NCBI RefSeq assembly: GCF_000350225.1
Contig: NW_005178862.1
Span: 62,001-126,000, forward strand
From: Chondrus crispus
Lineage: Eukaryota > Rhodophyta > Florideophyceae > Gigartinales > Gigartinaceae
Reading direction: 5' to 3'
Length of the DNA stretch: 64,000 bases
Shown here one piece after another: positions 9,624 to 19,624 of the stretch (position 1 is the stretch's first letter; each line of letters opens with the position of its first letter). The notes beneath the pieces were generated by a model. That model was not told the DNA's origin. It made no database searches and worked only from the letters and a program-made list of their open reading frames with translations. The position numbers and the translations under genes are program-made.

Positions 9624-12600
9624 ATGTCCGCCCCACGCAAGAAGCGCCGGCTCTCGCCCGATTTGCACACAGCCGTTCTCTCCGTCTTCCACCACGCCCC
9701 AGATGAGCCGTATCCCCCCAAGTATGCCAACCTCCCCACCTCCCTGCTCCACGCCTCGAGCCGCCTCACATCCCTCTGCGAGTCCCTGATATGTATCTCT
9801 AAAGAGGGCGGCCACGCAGCCCTCCGTGCACTTCAAACCGAGCTGCGTGACCGCTTTTACAGCTCCGCGGAGCTCCTCGCTTCGCTTCACGCAGACGATG
9901 ACGACGAAGCTGTCGCTCCTCTATGTGCAACGCTCGCCCTATTGCGCGCGAGGAATCTCCGCGCGTGCGACTTGCTCCCCGAGGTCGTCGTTCGCCGCGC
10001 AGTGTATGAGCTGTCACGCCCAGAGGCGTGCTCTTGCCGCGGCGTGCAGGCGGGTTTGAAAGGTCTCATCAAGGAGCTCGTGAGCGAAGGGGGCCCAGGA
10101 TGCGAAGAGATTCTCGATGCCTTTGTGAGCGTGCTGTTTCGGGGTAGTCGTGGTAGCGCGATAGATGCAGGGAAGATGTTCAGGCTCACGGAGGTTGCGT
10201 TGAGAGTGCTGCGCGAGGTCGAGGAAGGTGTGGAGATGCAAGTGGGTCGCTTTTACAATTGGTTGCGCAGGGTCGTTATGCCGACGGGGTTGGCAAGGGA
10301 GACGGCAAGTGACAAGGGTTTAGTGGTACGTACCTGCAGCTATTGTGTGTTTGCTAGTGCATCACGTTCGCATCATGCAGCTTTCATTTTTTAACGTTGC
10401 CGAACTTTTCATACCCGTAGTGGACGCCGGAAATGTCTGGCCTCGCGACAGGGAGAAATCCGGGAGAGTACTTGAGCGGCGGCGTGGCGGAGGAGAAGGC
10501 TTTATCTGTACTTTGCGCGGCCGTGTCTCCCTCGCTAGCTACGCAAGTCTTCACGGAATGTCTAACATCGCTCGTAGCATCGAAGGATATTGCAGATAGA
10601 GGACAACGTCAAGAAAGCGGAGCCCTGGCAAGGATTGTTGTGCTGATACAGAGAATTTTGGATAAGAAGTCTCATGGTGATGTGGATGGGGGTGAGAGAA
10701 GAGGCATGGAGTGTGCGGTTGCGGGAGTATTTGCTTCAGCTCGTGCTCAGAGTGACCTTCGCACCGTCGCTACTTTGGTCTGTTTGGTTCGCAGGCTTTT
10801 CTTGCCAGTAAACGTCTCTAAAGGTTCGGAAGATTCCAGTGCTGGTTTCCAGGAGCATGAGAAATGGCTCAAAAACTTGGTCCGCACAAGCGATGCAAAG
10901 TCCACGAAGGTTCTGGTAGCTGTTCTCAGTGAGCTGACACCCCTGGAGCCGATTAGATTTTTGAGGATGAACCATAGAGTGTTCTCCGCAGATAAGCAGT
11001 ATTTGCATCTTTTTGGTGACTATTTGTTGCAAGTGCGGTCTAAAATCAGTGATTTGAATCCCCTGCATCATTCTGGGAACGGAAATCAGGCTGGCCCTTC
11101 CTCTTCGGATGCATTGATCGCTCGACGCAAAAATGAAGTGATTATAATCAAGTTTGTCAAAGAGTTTGCCGAGAATGGTGGAGAGCTCCCGAAAGCGTTG
11201 GTGAGGCATATGAATTTTTACCGCCATCATTTTCGTTCTCATGCACTTCCGGTATTGCTGGACAGCAACCTCGATCCTGCAGTAGCAGAGGAAGTGGTTT
11301 TCAATATGAACAGGAACAAGTTCGACGAGCATCGAGCCAACCTGATTAAAACGATGGCATTCGTAAGGAAAGATAAGTCAATACCCGCGGCACAGGCGCA
11401 CGCCGCTCTGAAAGAAATAGAGCAAGCCAAGAAGCAGCGAAATGCAGAACTGTCAGTCAATGCGAAGGTGCAGCCCGGCTGGAGTTCAAAGGAATCCACT
11501 ATCAACGAATCGACCAGTTTGGTTGAAGTTATCGAGAATCTGATCAAGTCGACATCTAGCGATGCTTCTAGTGATTGCAAAACGAACAATGTAGTGCATT
11601 TCAAGGAGCTGATGGAGAGCTCGATACTACCCCGGCTTCAGAGCGCTGTCAAGGTTTGTGCAAGTGCGAAGCAACTGGGGCTGGTTGCATCGGATGTACT
11701 TCGAGGGTTGCTAAACGGATTGGCAACCAGCAAATCTGATTCGGATTTCCGCGCCGAAAACACATTCAAACGATGTGAGAAGTGGTGGGAGACAGGTGCG
11801 ATGCTGCTGTACGCCTTCTTTGTCACTATATTCGGACACAAGAATCTGCAAGCTCTGCAAAAGCCTTTTCAGTACAATCTCTTCTTTCTTGCTTGCATGC
11901 GCATTGAATGCTTGGGACGCTCTGAGGTCATAGGAATAGCAAAGCTTTTCTCTGTTATTTTCTCGATGAACACCGTCTCCTCTGTGGCAGACCTCTGCTA
12001 TGTGTCATGGACTGGAGCAGGCACACAGCTGACTAGTTTCGCAAATGTTGTTTTCTTGTCTTTGCCGTTGCGCGACCCTGTAAGCGTAAGGAAATCCGTT
12101 TGGTTTGCGGCCAACTGCGTAACTTTAATTGGTTTTCTACAAGAAGACGATTGGCCAGGGTCTCGTTACCGTCTGTCTACATCGTACATGGGAGAAGTCG
12201 ATAGAAGTACCGCACGATCAAGTGAAGATCGTTTGCCAAGACTTGATCCATTGCTCCAGCTACTGCAGTGGGCACTGTGTGTGCCATGGCGCTTCATGAA
12301 GACGAGAAATGTCCTGGACACCATGACAGATGAGCATGTCACCGAAGAGGCAGCGAACGTTCTAAATAGTATCACCCACATCCTCTCTAATCAGCAATTT
12401 AGTGGGCGAGCGAAGCTTACCTGTCAGGATGTGTTGCAGATTGAGTATCGTTGTGGATGGGGACGACCGCATGCCGTGAAGAACATTCTGCGAGTGCTCA
12501 GCGGTTATGGAAGGGACGCATGTGAAGTTGTTGCTGAAAGCAGCATGTTTGTGGCGGTTTCCAATGTTAATGGCGCCGTAAGTCCGGAATGGATCGCAGA

Positions 12601-13972
12601 AGGGGTGTGCATGTTTGCTGAGGAAAGCATGTCGCTGCAAAGAACGAATGGGGAAATACGCAATGGCAGGAAGGGCGTTTTTCTGCACCACTTGCGCAAG
12701 TGTGTTGAAAGTACTGGGGCGAACGCAGGTCAATATATGCTCGACGTTTTGTCAAGATTGCCATGCCGATTTTTTCAAGGGTGCGACTTGGTCAACGCGG
12801 ATATGCACCTCTCCGAATTTCTGATTCCGTGTTATTGGCCATTTTCAAACCGATGGCTTAAATACTTAGTCTGGAGCTTGCAATCATGCCAAACGTCCCA
12901 CGAAGCATGTAGCTATGCATTTCAGAGAAATGGATTCCTTGTCTCAAACCTTGCAACGGCATGGGACGCAATCGGGAGCGAACTGAGAACATCGAACGCA
13001 GAGCCCTGTATACTGAATGAGTTATCTACCAGCGCCGCGACAATCGCTCGAAGCCTGAGTTTGTTGGAACATCTTGGGACGTATCAATCTCACCTAACCC
13101 AAACGCCAAATTCTTATTCCTCGCAGAAATGTAGTGGGCCTGAGCAATGGCCAATGGCGTACGGGGTGGCTTTTGCCTTGTGGTTTTCAGTGAGAAGGTT
13201 TGAGTCAATAAGACCCGATCGTAAGATGGATGCTGAGGCAATGTCAAACGCTGTGAAGCAACTGGTGTCCAGTATGTCAATCATAGCAATACCTGATGTG
13301 ATGGACGCTGCAATGTGTGCATCTGCCTTAATCCCGTTCACATACTGCTTTGCAGAGGTTGAAGATCAAGACGCACTCGCGAAAATTTTAGACCGCATGC
13401 TCTCCGCTGTACTTGCCGAACGAGTGCGCCTTGAGGAAGGTGCCGTCCCTTTCTGGGCTTGTGAAAAACTGTCCCGCTCCGCGTTTGTCGAGGGCAATGT
13501 GAAGACTTTACTCGCCCAATGGCTCGGGTTGGATGCCGGAGGGGTGAGAGAGAGTCAATTGAGGCATTTGAAGAGCAGTCTTGCCGTTGCTATGTGCCTG
13601 GGCAAGGTCTTCTCGACGATTCTGCTGGTTTCTGCTGAAGAGTTGTCGATGCTTGTTTCTAGGGCGGGATCCCAAACGGTACTTTCCATTCTGTTTGCTA
13701 ACATACTAACTGTGTACAAATCAATCACTGCAAAGGAAGGAACGTTTCCAAAGGAAAGACTCAGCGAACAGGGCATGGAAAGACTATTGAGCAACCGATT
13801 TTCGTCAGCTTCAGATCTACTGGAGGTCATGGCGCGGCTTGTAACAACCTTGCAGTTGCAACAAAGCACTGGGATCGAGCCCCAAATTGAAGCCACTCTG
13901 CGGGAATTCCCCGAGCAAGCCGAGGAGATACAATTGCTTTTGAGCACCAGAAACAAGCTTAACTTTTCGTAA
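9624..13972 (+). CDS. FANCA: FANCA-like Fanconi anaemia core protein, one intron
   Basis: Exon 1 is 9624-10325 and exon 2 is 10421-13972, joined across a 95-bp intron (donor GTACGT at 10326, acceptor CCCGTAG ending 10420, phase 0). The join gives 1,417 residues, close to human FANCA (1,455). The best family signal is near residue 470-500, where VKEFAENGGELPKALV and FYRHHFRSHALPVLL match the FANCA pattern of a short acidic helix followed by F-R-R-P-Y...FLPALLTPR. The rest is alpha-helical and poorly conserved, as expected for the family. FANCA is a scaffold of the nuclear FA core complex that monoubiquitinates FANCD2/FANCI. A different large helical-repeat protein remains possible. Confidence 0.65.
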
Positions 13973-15052
13973 CTTATTGGTACAGTACGTAATGTAAATG
14001 TTTTCTTTTACTGTAGCCAAAAAGACCTGAGTTTTATTTACACTCGCATATTAACAAGCGGAAGTTAGCGATACAGTAGTAGTGGACAACATCTCACGCA
14101 TTTTTCTCGACACGCACACATCAGGGGACCGAAATGCTTGAATGTCGCACAAGGTCGCCCTGAGTTCGCAAACAAACTACCCTTCGAAGGGTACAAACTC
14201 TGATTTGTCTCTCATGCACGATTAGCATGTCCTGGTTGTGGGGAGTACATTGATAGTCGGGATAGCCTACCCAATTAAATTACAGGACCATAGTGCTGGG
14301 TTTGTCCTATGTTGGGGGCGGTGCCGCGGTTCAATTTGCCGAGGCGTGGTCGTATCGGAGGGCTTCCACTGAACTTGTGCGCCGCCAAAAAAATGAGGCC
14401 TAAGACTGGTTGACGAACACACGTCCAAGCCTTGTGGATAAGGCCTTGCTGCGGATGCATACAATGCTACCATTCAACGTGACTTGTTAGTGACCATCAC
14501 CTCATCAACCTTGCTGGTCCGCATGACCCCTGTATGAGGCCGCTGGTTGTATCACCTTCAAAATGACGACGAAAATGGCAGTGTTCCCACCTTCCCATCC
14601 AAAGATACATCCAATCAGCTGCCAAGCCGTATGCCCACTTCGGACCACCACACCGGTCTATCAAAAAATTCAAAAAAGCATATTCAATAAATATGCTTTT
14701 TTGAATTTTTTGATATCTCACCATCGGTCCATCGCTTGCTGGTCCACGCTTTGCGAACGAGATTGCGTAATCTGGTCGACTGCACGTTTCGCATGCGGGA
14801 AAGCACGTTCTTCTCCTTTCAACAACACAGTATCAAAGAATGGCGCCTTCCCTGAGAGACAAGAAAATCCTCTCTGAGCTCTTCTCGCTAGCTCTTCTCG
14901 CTCGAAGAGATCTACTTAATAGCGAGACTGAATCCTGGGAATCAAGCCGGAGGTCTGATGCAGAGAGCCTACCGTCCCAAAGACAAGCCGAAATGGACCG
15001 TCTCTCACTGCCATCGGCGCGCGTCGGCTGCAACGAGACCCGCACGCGCGCA
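13973..15052. other. Intergenic region between convergent genes
   Basis: The 1,080 bp between the FANCA-like stop and the ALG10 stop have no supported gene. The only clear structure is a perfect hairpin at 14659-14715, listed separately. The composition is AT-richer near both ends, consistent with 3' UTRs. Confidence 0.5.
14659..14715. repeat. Perfect 25-bp inverted repeat with 7-nt loop
   Basis: The left arm (14659-14683, TATCAAAAAATTCAAAAAAG then CATAT) and the right arm (14691-14715) are exact reverse complements, separated by TCAATAA. Transcribed from either strand it would form a perfect AU-rich stem of 25 bp. It may be a tiny MITE remnant, a small-RNA precursor or a replication-slippage product; the flanks show no convincing target duplication. 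Confidence 0.9.
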
Positions 15053-16531
15053 TCAAAACATGAATCTCCCGGGAGACGAATCGTTTGGCATGTGTGCATC
15101 AACGGGTCTCTCGAATGGCATCTCCGCAAACACATACACCAAGCCCACGTTGACGACCGCCAGCGCGGCCGCGACGCCGCACATCCCCCACGCCGGAAAG
15201 TCGGCCGCCCGCCTCGCCATCCTGCGCATGGACCACAGTGTGGAGGCGACAACAAAATACCGCGGCTCCAGCAACGGCGACGGCACGAGGCTGGCGGCCG
15301 CGCACAGCACTAGCAGCGCGTCGCTGACATACTCACCAACGTAAAAGGTGCGCATCGCCTCCCCCTCGTCCCGCACCTGCCCTTCTACCCCTCCGTCCCC
15401 TCGCCGGCGCATCTCCAGCTCCAGCACCGGCCCGATGGCCCCCCACACGTATAGTGGCAGCAACGCCAGCTTTCTCCACGGGGCGCGCAAGAGCCACTTG
15501 CGGTACACATAAAACACGAAGTGCCGGTTATCCGCGAGCGTGAACGGATGCACATGGTCACCCGTAGCAACAATCATGGCGGCCAGCACGGCGCAGACGG
15601 ATAGCGCGCCAGCCCGCAAAGCGGGGGAGCGGCGCAGGATAGTAGCCTGGGCGACAAGCTCGCGCGGTTCAAGCAACTGAAACGGGAGATACGAGGCGGC
15701 GTGGAATCCGAGGAAGTAAGGAAGCATTGCCCAGTGGGCTGTGGGCGCATGGTGGGCCTTGTCGCCGAGGGCCGGGCCGGCGTTGAGGACGAGGAAGGTG
15801 AGGTAAACGCACGCGGTGAGCGCGTGCGGCCAAAGGAGAGGGAGGAGTATGCGGACAGAGGTGTAGAGAGGCTTGTTCTGGGTGCAGCGAGACACGAGGA
15901 GCGGGATGGCGGCGTCGGCGGCGAGGTAAAAGTGCCAGACGATGTTGGTCTGGCGCGTGAGCGCGGCGAAGAAGGCGAAGGAGGCGGCCCGGAGATGCGC
16001 GGCACGGAGGGCGTAGAGATGCGCGAGGAGGAGGGCGAGGAGCGCCAGAGGGTCTGTGTAGAAGAGCTGAGCGTAGAAGAGGGCGACGGGGTGGAGCCAG
16101 ATCGCGACGGCGTGGGACGGGTCCGGGCGGGCGGCGCGGCGCGCGCGGGCGCGGAGGGCTGTGAGGAGGGAGGAGAGGAGTGGGAGAGCGAGGGCGGCTG
16201 CGAGGAGGGAGGTGATGCGGAGGACGCGCGGGGAGCATGGGATTCGACCGGAAGTGAAGAAGTGAAGCGCGGCGGGGGGGAGGTAGAGGCCCGGGAGCGT
16301 GGTTATGGCGGGGTCGTAGGCCGGGAGGGTTTTGACGCGGAGGGAGCGGCAGAAGGCTTGCGCTTGTGGGATATGGAAGAGCTCGTCCATGTACGGGAGG
16401 GGTTGACGGTAGTGCAGCCAGAGGTGCAGCAGGACTAGGAAGAGCAAGGGGAGGAAGTTGGAGAGGTGCAGTGGCATTTTCGGGGGCAGGAGCACCGGAG
16501 GTGGGTTGATCAGGTGCGTCATGGCAGGCAT
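15053..16531 (-). CDS. ALG10: ALG10 alpha-1,2-glucosyltransferase
   Basis: The 492-residue, very hydrophobic protein has the ALG10 N-terminal signature YMDELFHIPQAQAFC with the luminal catalytic-type Asp/Glu, followed by YDPAITTLPGLYL. About ten hydrophobic segments follow, interrupted by short loops. A later TDPLALLALLLAHLYAL and LTRQTNIVWHFYL also fit the family. ALG10 adds the third and last glucose to the dolichol-linked oligosaccharide in the ER lumen, which optimises N-glycosylation. The start at 16531 is followed by an in-frame ATG four codons on. Length matches the family (about 470). Confidence 0.9.
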   Translation of the reverse strand: MPAMTHLINPPPVLLPPKMPLHLSNFLPLLFLVLLHLWLHYRQPLPYMDELFHIPQAQAFCRSLRVKTLPAYDPAITTLPGLYLPPAALHFFTSGRIPCSPRVLRITSLLAAALALPLLSSLLTALRARARRAARPDPSHAVAIWLHPVALFYAQLFYTDPLALLALLLAHLYALRAAHLRAASFAFFAALTRQTNIVWHFYLAADAAIPLLVSRCTQNKPLYTSVRILLPLLWPHALTACVYLTFLVLNAGPALGDKAHHAPTAHWAMLPYFLGFHAASYLPFQLLEPRELVAQATILRRSPALRAGALSVCAVLAAMIVATGDHVHPFTLADNRHFVFYVYRKWLLRAPWRKLALLPLYVWGAIGPVLELEMRRRGDGGVEGQVRDEGEAMRTFYVGEYVSDALLVLCAAASLVPSPLLEPRYFVVASTLWSMRRMARRAADFPAWGMCGVAAALAVVNVGLVYVFAEMPFERPVDAHMPNDSSPGRFMF

Positions 16532-16560
16532 GGCAAGGCGAGGCGACGGAGGGTGGACGC

Positions 16561-16580
16561 GTCTCGTCTCGTCTCGTCTC
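16561..16580. repeat. (GTCTC)4 microsatellite
   Basis: Four perfect copies of GTCTC stand immediately upstream of ALG10, in its probable 5' leader or promoter. Confidence 0.9.
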
Positions 16581-16826
16581 GTCGCAGTGGGGACCTGAGA
16601 CGGAGAGATGGAGAAACTGAGGTGAAACGCAGGCCAACGTCTGTCCGTGGTTCAACCCTCATTCCTCTGTCCTGACTCCAACCGGATCAACGAGGTGCCC
16701 GAGAAAAAAAACTACAAAATTTCCAATATTTTCGGGCCTGCTACATGCGGCCGGCGCAAACCCCTGTGCACTTCTATCGATCCCCAGACCCCCTTGCCCC
16801 CATTCCCACCGCCGTGGACACTCGGC

Positions 16827-17421
16827 ATGGGTCAGCTAGTGCGTGCGGTGGCCGCGAGCCGCAAATCGTCGGAGCTATTCAAGACGCTGCGCGCGGTGCG
16901 CGTGGAGCTGAATCCTTTCGATCACCGGTCGACGACGGCGCGGTATGTCGGATGCGGCGGATGCGGCGGATGCGACGGACCGCGAATGCGCTCGCGAAGA
17001 GGCGGAAACTGACGCGACGAACCAACAGGGAGTTTCTGCGGCGCGTGCGGTCGCCGGCGGTGCGCGAGGCGAACGCGAAGCTGAAGGTGGACGTGCATCT
17101 GATCGAGGAGTACGGGCGCGCGACGATCGGGTTGGAGTACGGTACGTAAGAAAACGCGGGGGCGTGCGGGCGGGCGGGGCGATTGGGCATGCGAGGCATG
17201 CGAGGCATGCGAGGCAAGCGGGGACGGAGGGAACTGACATAGACAGTGACTTTGCGTGTGGATGTGCGATAGCGGACGGGAGAAAGCAGACGCTGGCGGC
17301 GGCAGGGATGAAGGTGCGCGAGATGCTTGAGGAGGTGGAGCGTGTGGCGCGGTGGAGCGGGGACGAGCGCAACCCGTTCGACGCGGTGCGCGAAGCGCGT
17401 GCCAGACGGCTCGGGCTGTGA
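16827..17421 (+). CDS. MRPL53: Mitochondrial ribosomal protein mL53, two introns
   Basis: Three exons are proposed: 16827-16942, 17029-17141 and 17273-17421, giving 125 residues. Intron 1 (86 bp) has donor GTATGT, a CTGAC branch-like site and acceptor AACAG. Intron 2 (131 bp) has donor GTACGTAAG, a CTGAC at 17234 and acceptor GATAG. The spliced protein reads LRAVRVELNPFDHRSTTARE, FLRRVRSP, IGLEYADGRKQTL and AAAGMKVREMLEEV. This follows mL53, which has VRVxFCPF...STRxFL and a GDGxxxIM...LTALEML. mL53 is a thioredoxin-fold protein of the mitochondrial large subunit. The second acceptor could alternatively be the TAG at 17240-17242, which keeps frame but adds ten residues. Confidence 0.75.
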
Positions 17422-17833
17422 CGCGGAGCATCACGCGTGACAGTGCATCTCGGCCGGTGGCGCGCGTCTTCCTCTTTCCCGCGTGCCACAGCAAAGGATG
17501 AAAAGTGATTTTTACGAATAAAATTCCCCGCGTGCCCCCAAGCTGACGCCTCCTGCCCGCTTTCCGGGCGTCTGCATCGCACCTCGCCTTGCCCCTCCGC
17601 CTGTGGAAGGAGGCCGGAGCGACGGCGGCGGAAGGGAGCTGGAACACGCAACGAGCAAGATAAAAGTCATCATTTACAAAAGCGCGACCCCATACGGATA
17701 GTCGCTCACGCCGCGGGCAGACCACGTAGCAGCTGAAAGGCAAAAGTCGGTGCCGACGAGCGAGAAGCGTCGTGCCGGCATTCCCCCCCAGTGCGATCGC
17801 GGCGGTTTCTTTCCAGCGCGGCGGGTCGCGTGG

Positions 17834-18274
17834 CTACTTGCCCGCAGCCGCCGCCGCTGCAGCCGCGTCGACGGCAGTGCCCGAGGCGACAGCGGCATCT
17901 TGTCCCAGGGCGTTGCGCTTGGCACGCAGCGAGCGGGCGAAGTTGTGAAACTCCAGTGCGACGTCAGCCTCGCGGACGGGCATGGCGGCGAAGTGGCGTC
18001 CCACGGCCTCCAGCAGCTCGGTCTTGGAGTCGGCCTTGACGTCGAGGTTAAAATGCTTCTTGTACCGCTTGAGCGAGGTCTTGCGCAGCTTTGACAAATC
18101 CACGTACTGCCGCGCCGGACGCGTTAGATCCTTCGGCGTGCGCGCGCGCGCGCCCGGGCGCGGGCGGGGAGGGGGGCTGAGAGAGGTGGTGCGTACCGTG
18201 CGAATCGGCTTGGCGTCATGCTTGCCGTTCACGCCCTTCGCCGGCAGCGCGGCCGGGCGCTTGGGCAGCGTCAT
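17834..18274 (-). CDS. SAP30: SAP30-type Sin3 histone-deacetylase complex subunit
   Basis: The 146-residue protein carries a SAP30 Sin3-binding domain: YVDLSKLRKTSLKRYKKHFN, then DSKTELLEAVGRHFAAMPV and FHNFARSLRAKR. Family knowledge: this domain binds the PAH3 region of Sin3 and anchors the Rpd3/HDAC complex in the nucleus. The tail is poly-Ala. A 66-bp in-frame segment (18131-18196 on the minus strand) begins GTACGC and ends GAAG, so it could be a phase-0 intron; either reading keeps the domain. Human SAP30L is 183 residues with an N-terminal zinc finger that is absent here. Confidence 0.85.
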   Translation of the reverse strand: MTLPKRPAALPAKGVNGKHDAKPIRTVRTTSLSPPPRPRPGARARTPKDLTRPARQYVDLSKLRKTSLKRYKKHFNLDVKADSKTELLEAVGRHFAAMPVREADVALEFHNFARSLRAKRNALGQDAAVASGTAVDAAAAAAAAGK

Positions 18275-18372
18275 GGCGGGCGTGTGGTGGGAGGTGGGAG
18301 GGGGGAGGTTGAGCAGTAGCCGGGGATGGTGGGGGGTGGTGGAGAGCGAGGGGGGGAGGGGCAAGAGGGTGA

Positions 18373-18530
18373 NNNNNNNNNNNNNNNNNNNNNNNNNNNN
18401 NNNNNNNNNNNNNNNNNNNNNNNNNNNNNNNNNNNNNNNNNNNNNNNNNNNNNNNNNNNNNNNNNNNNNNNNNNNNNNNNNNNNNNNNNNNNNNNNNNNN
18501 NNNNNNNNNNNNNNNNNNNNNNNNNNNNNN
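18373..18530. other. Assembly gap (158 Ns)
   Basis: All bases are N. The gap lies about 100 bp upstream of the SAP30 start, in GC-rich, polypurine-rich sequence that is likely hard to sequence. The true length is unknown. Confidence 1.
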
Positions 18531-19624
18531 GGCGGAAAGGGCGGCCGACGTGCGCGCGCGCCCCGCAAGCGAGGACGGGCGGGCGCGGCGGGCTTGGCGC
18601 GTCCCGGTTGGCGGAGGCGCGCGGAGATGCGCCTTGGGTGGAAGTTGCGCGGTGACGGAGAAGGCGGTTGGAAGTCGGAATGCATGCAAATTTTGCATCC
18701 CGTGCCCGGCGCGCGCCCGCCCCGCCCCTGTGGAACACCGCGCCTGCTGCCGCTGCGGCAGTCGTGGTGGCGCCCCTGCTCGCCAGTGCGCCTCGCAAAC
18801 GCCTCCCGGGGTCGCGTTGCGCGCGGAGTCGGGAAATGGGCTCACGGCATTGCGAGTCGCTAACTCGCAAACGATTTTGCACGGCCGACTCCTTTCCCGC
18901 CCCGGCGAGGAGGCGGCTTTGACTATGTCGACGTCCCAGGCTGGTAAGTGGCTGGTTCATTCCAGACGTGTCCGTTGTTATCAGATATCTTATTTTTTAG
19001 TAAAAATTGACTTGATGTGAGTCAACACTCCATTCTATTTGCACAAGTGCCCATTCTATTTGCACAAGTGGCCTACTGATGAGGCAAACTGCTCATCGCA
19101 GCCTCATACTGTGTATCCAGAACAGGTACAGAGGATTGCACTCTCAACAAAGAGTGAATCAGTTCCAAGCGACCCTGCAGCCACAGTACCCTTGGTACAG
19201 TATATATTAGTACTGTACCCACTCTACATACAGTACCCTATGTACAGCACGATTACGCCATGGCACAGGTAAATTACTCGTGGGCATGCAAAAAACAGCA
19301 AAGGATGTCGTGCTTTCAGCACTGAAATCACTTCCGCAAATTCAAAACCGCTCACCCTCTCATTGGACGTTTCTAAGCCGGCCCAAACCTTTCTGTAATT
19401 ACTGTAAAGAGCCGTCGCTGCCACGTGTCCTACTTCCCATGGGCCTTCCTCCTTGATTGATTCCCTCGCCTACACATGGCGAGCGTCCTCCTCGTCCGAT
19501 CCACGCGCTAAACACCGACCAGCCCTATCTTCAACTCGAGCCCAACTATCCTCCTTCCAAACCTTCCCGCGACAGCGACATCCAACACCGCGCCTCCCTC
19601 GCTTCACACCCGTCCCTCTTCGCC
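18531..19624. other. Intergenic region upstream of C53
   Basis: No supported gene. A 19-bp direct duplication of CATTCTATTTGCACAAGTG occurs at 19031-19049 and 19051-19069. The part 19110-19260 is rich in GTAC/ACAGTA words that form partial inverted repeats. The end presumably contains the C53 promoter. Confidence 0.5.

Noticed and set aside
15701..16438. 245-codon plus-strand frame opposite ALG10
   Set aside because: Glu/Gly/Arg low-complexity text, the antisense shadow of a Leu/Ala-rich membrane protein.
18925..18942. ATG followed after 18 nt by GGTAAGT, a possible first exon
   Set aside because: No second exon, domain or continuation could be found downstream before C53.
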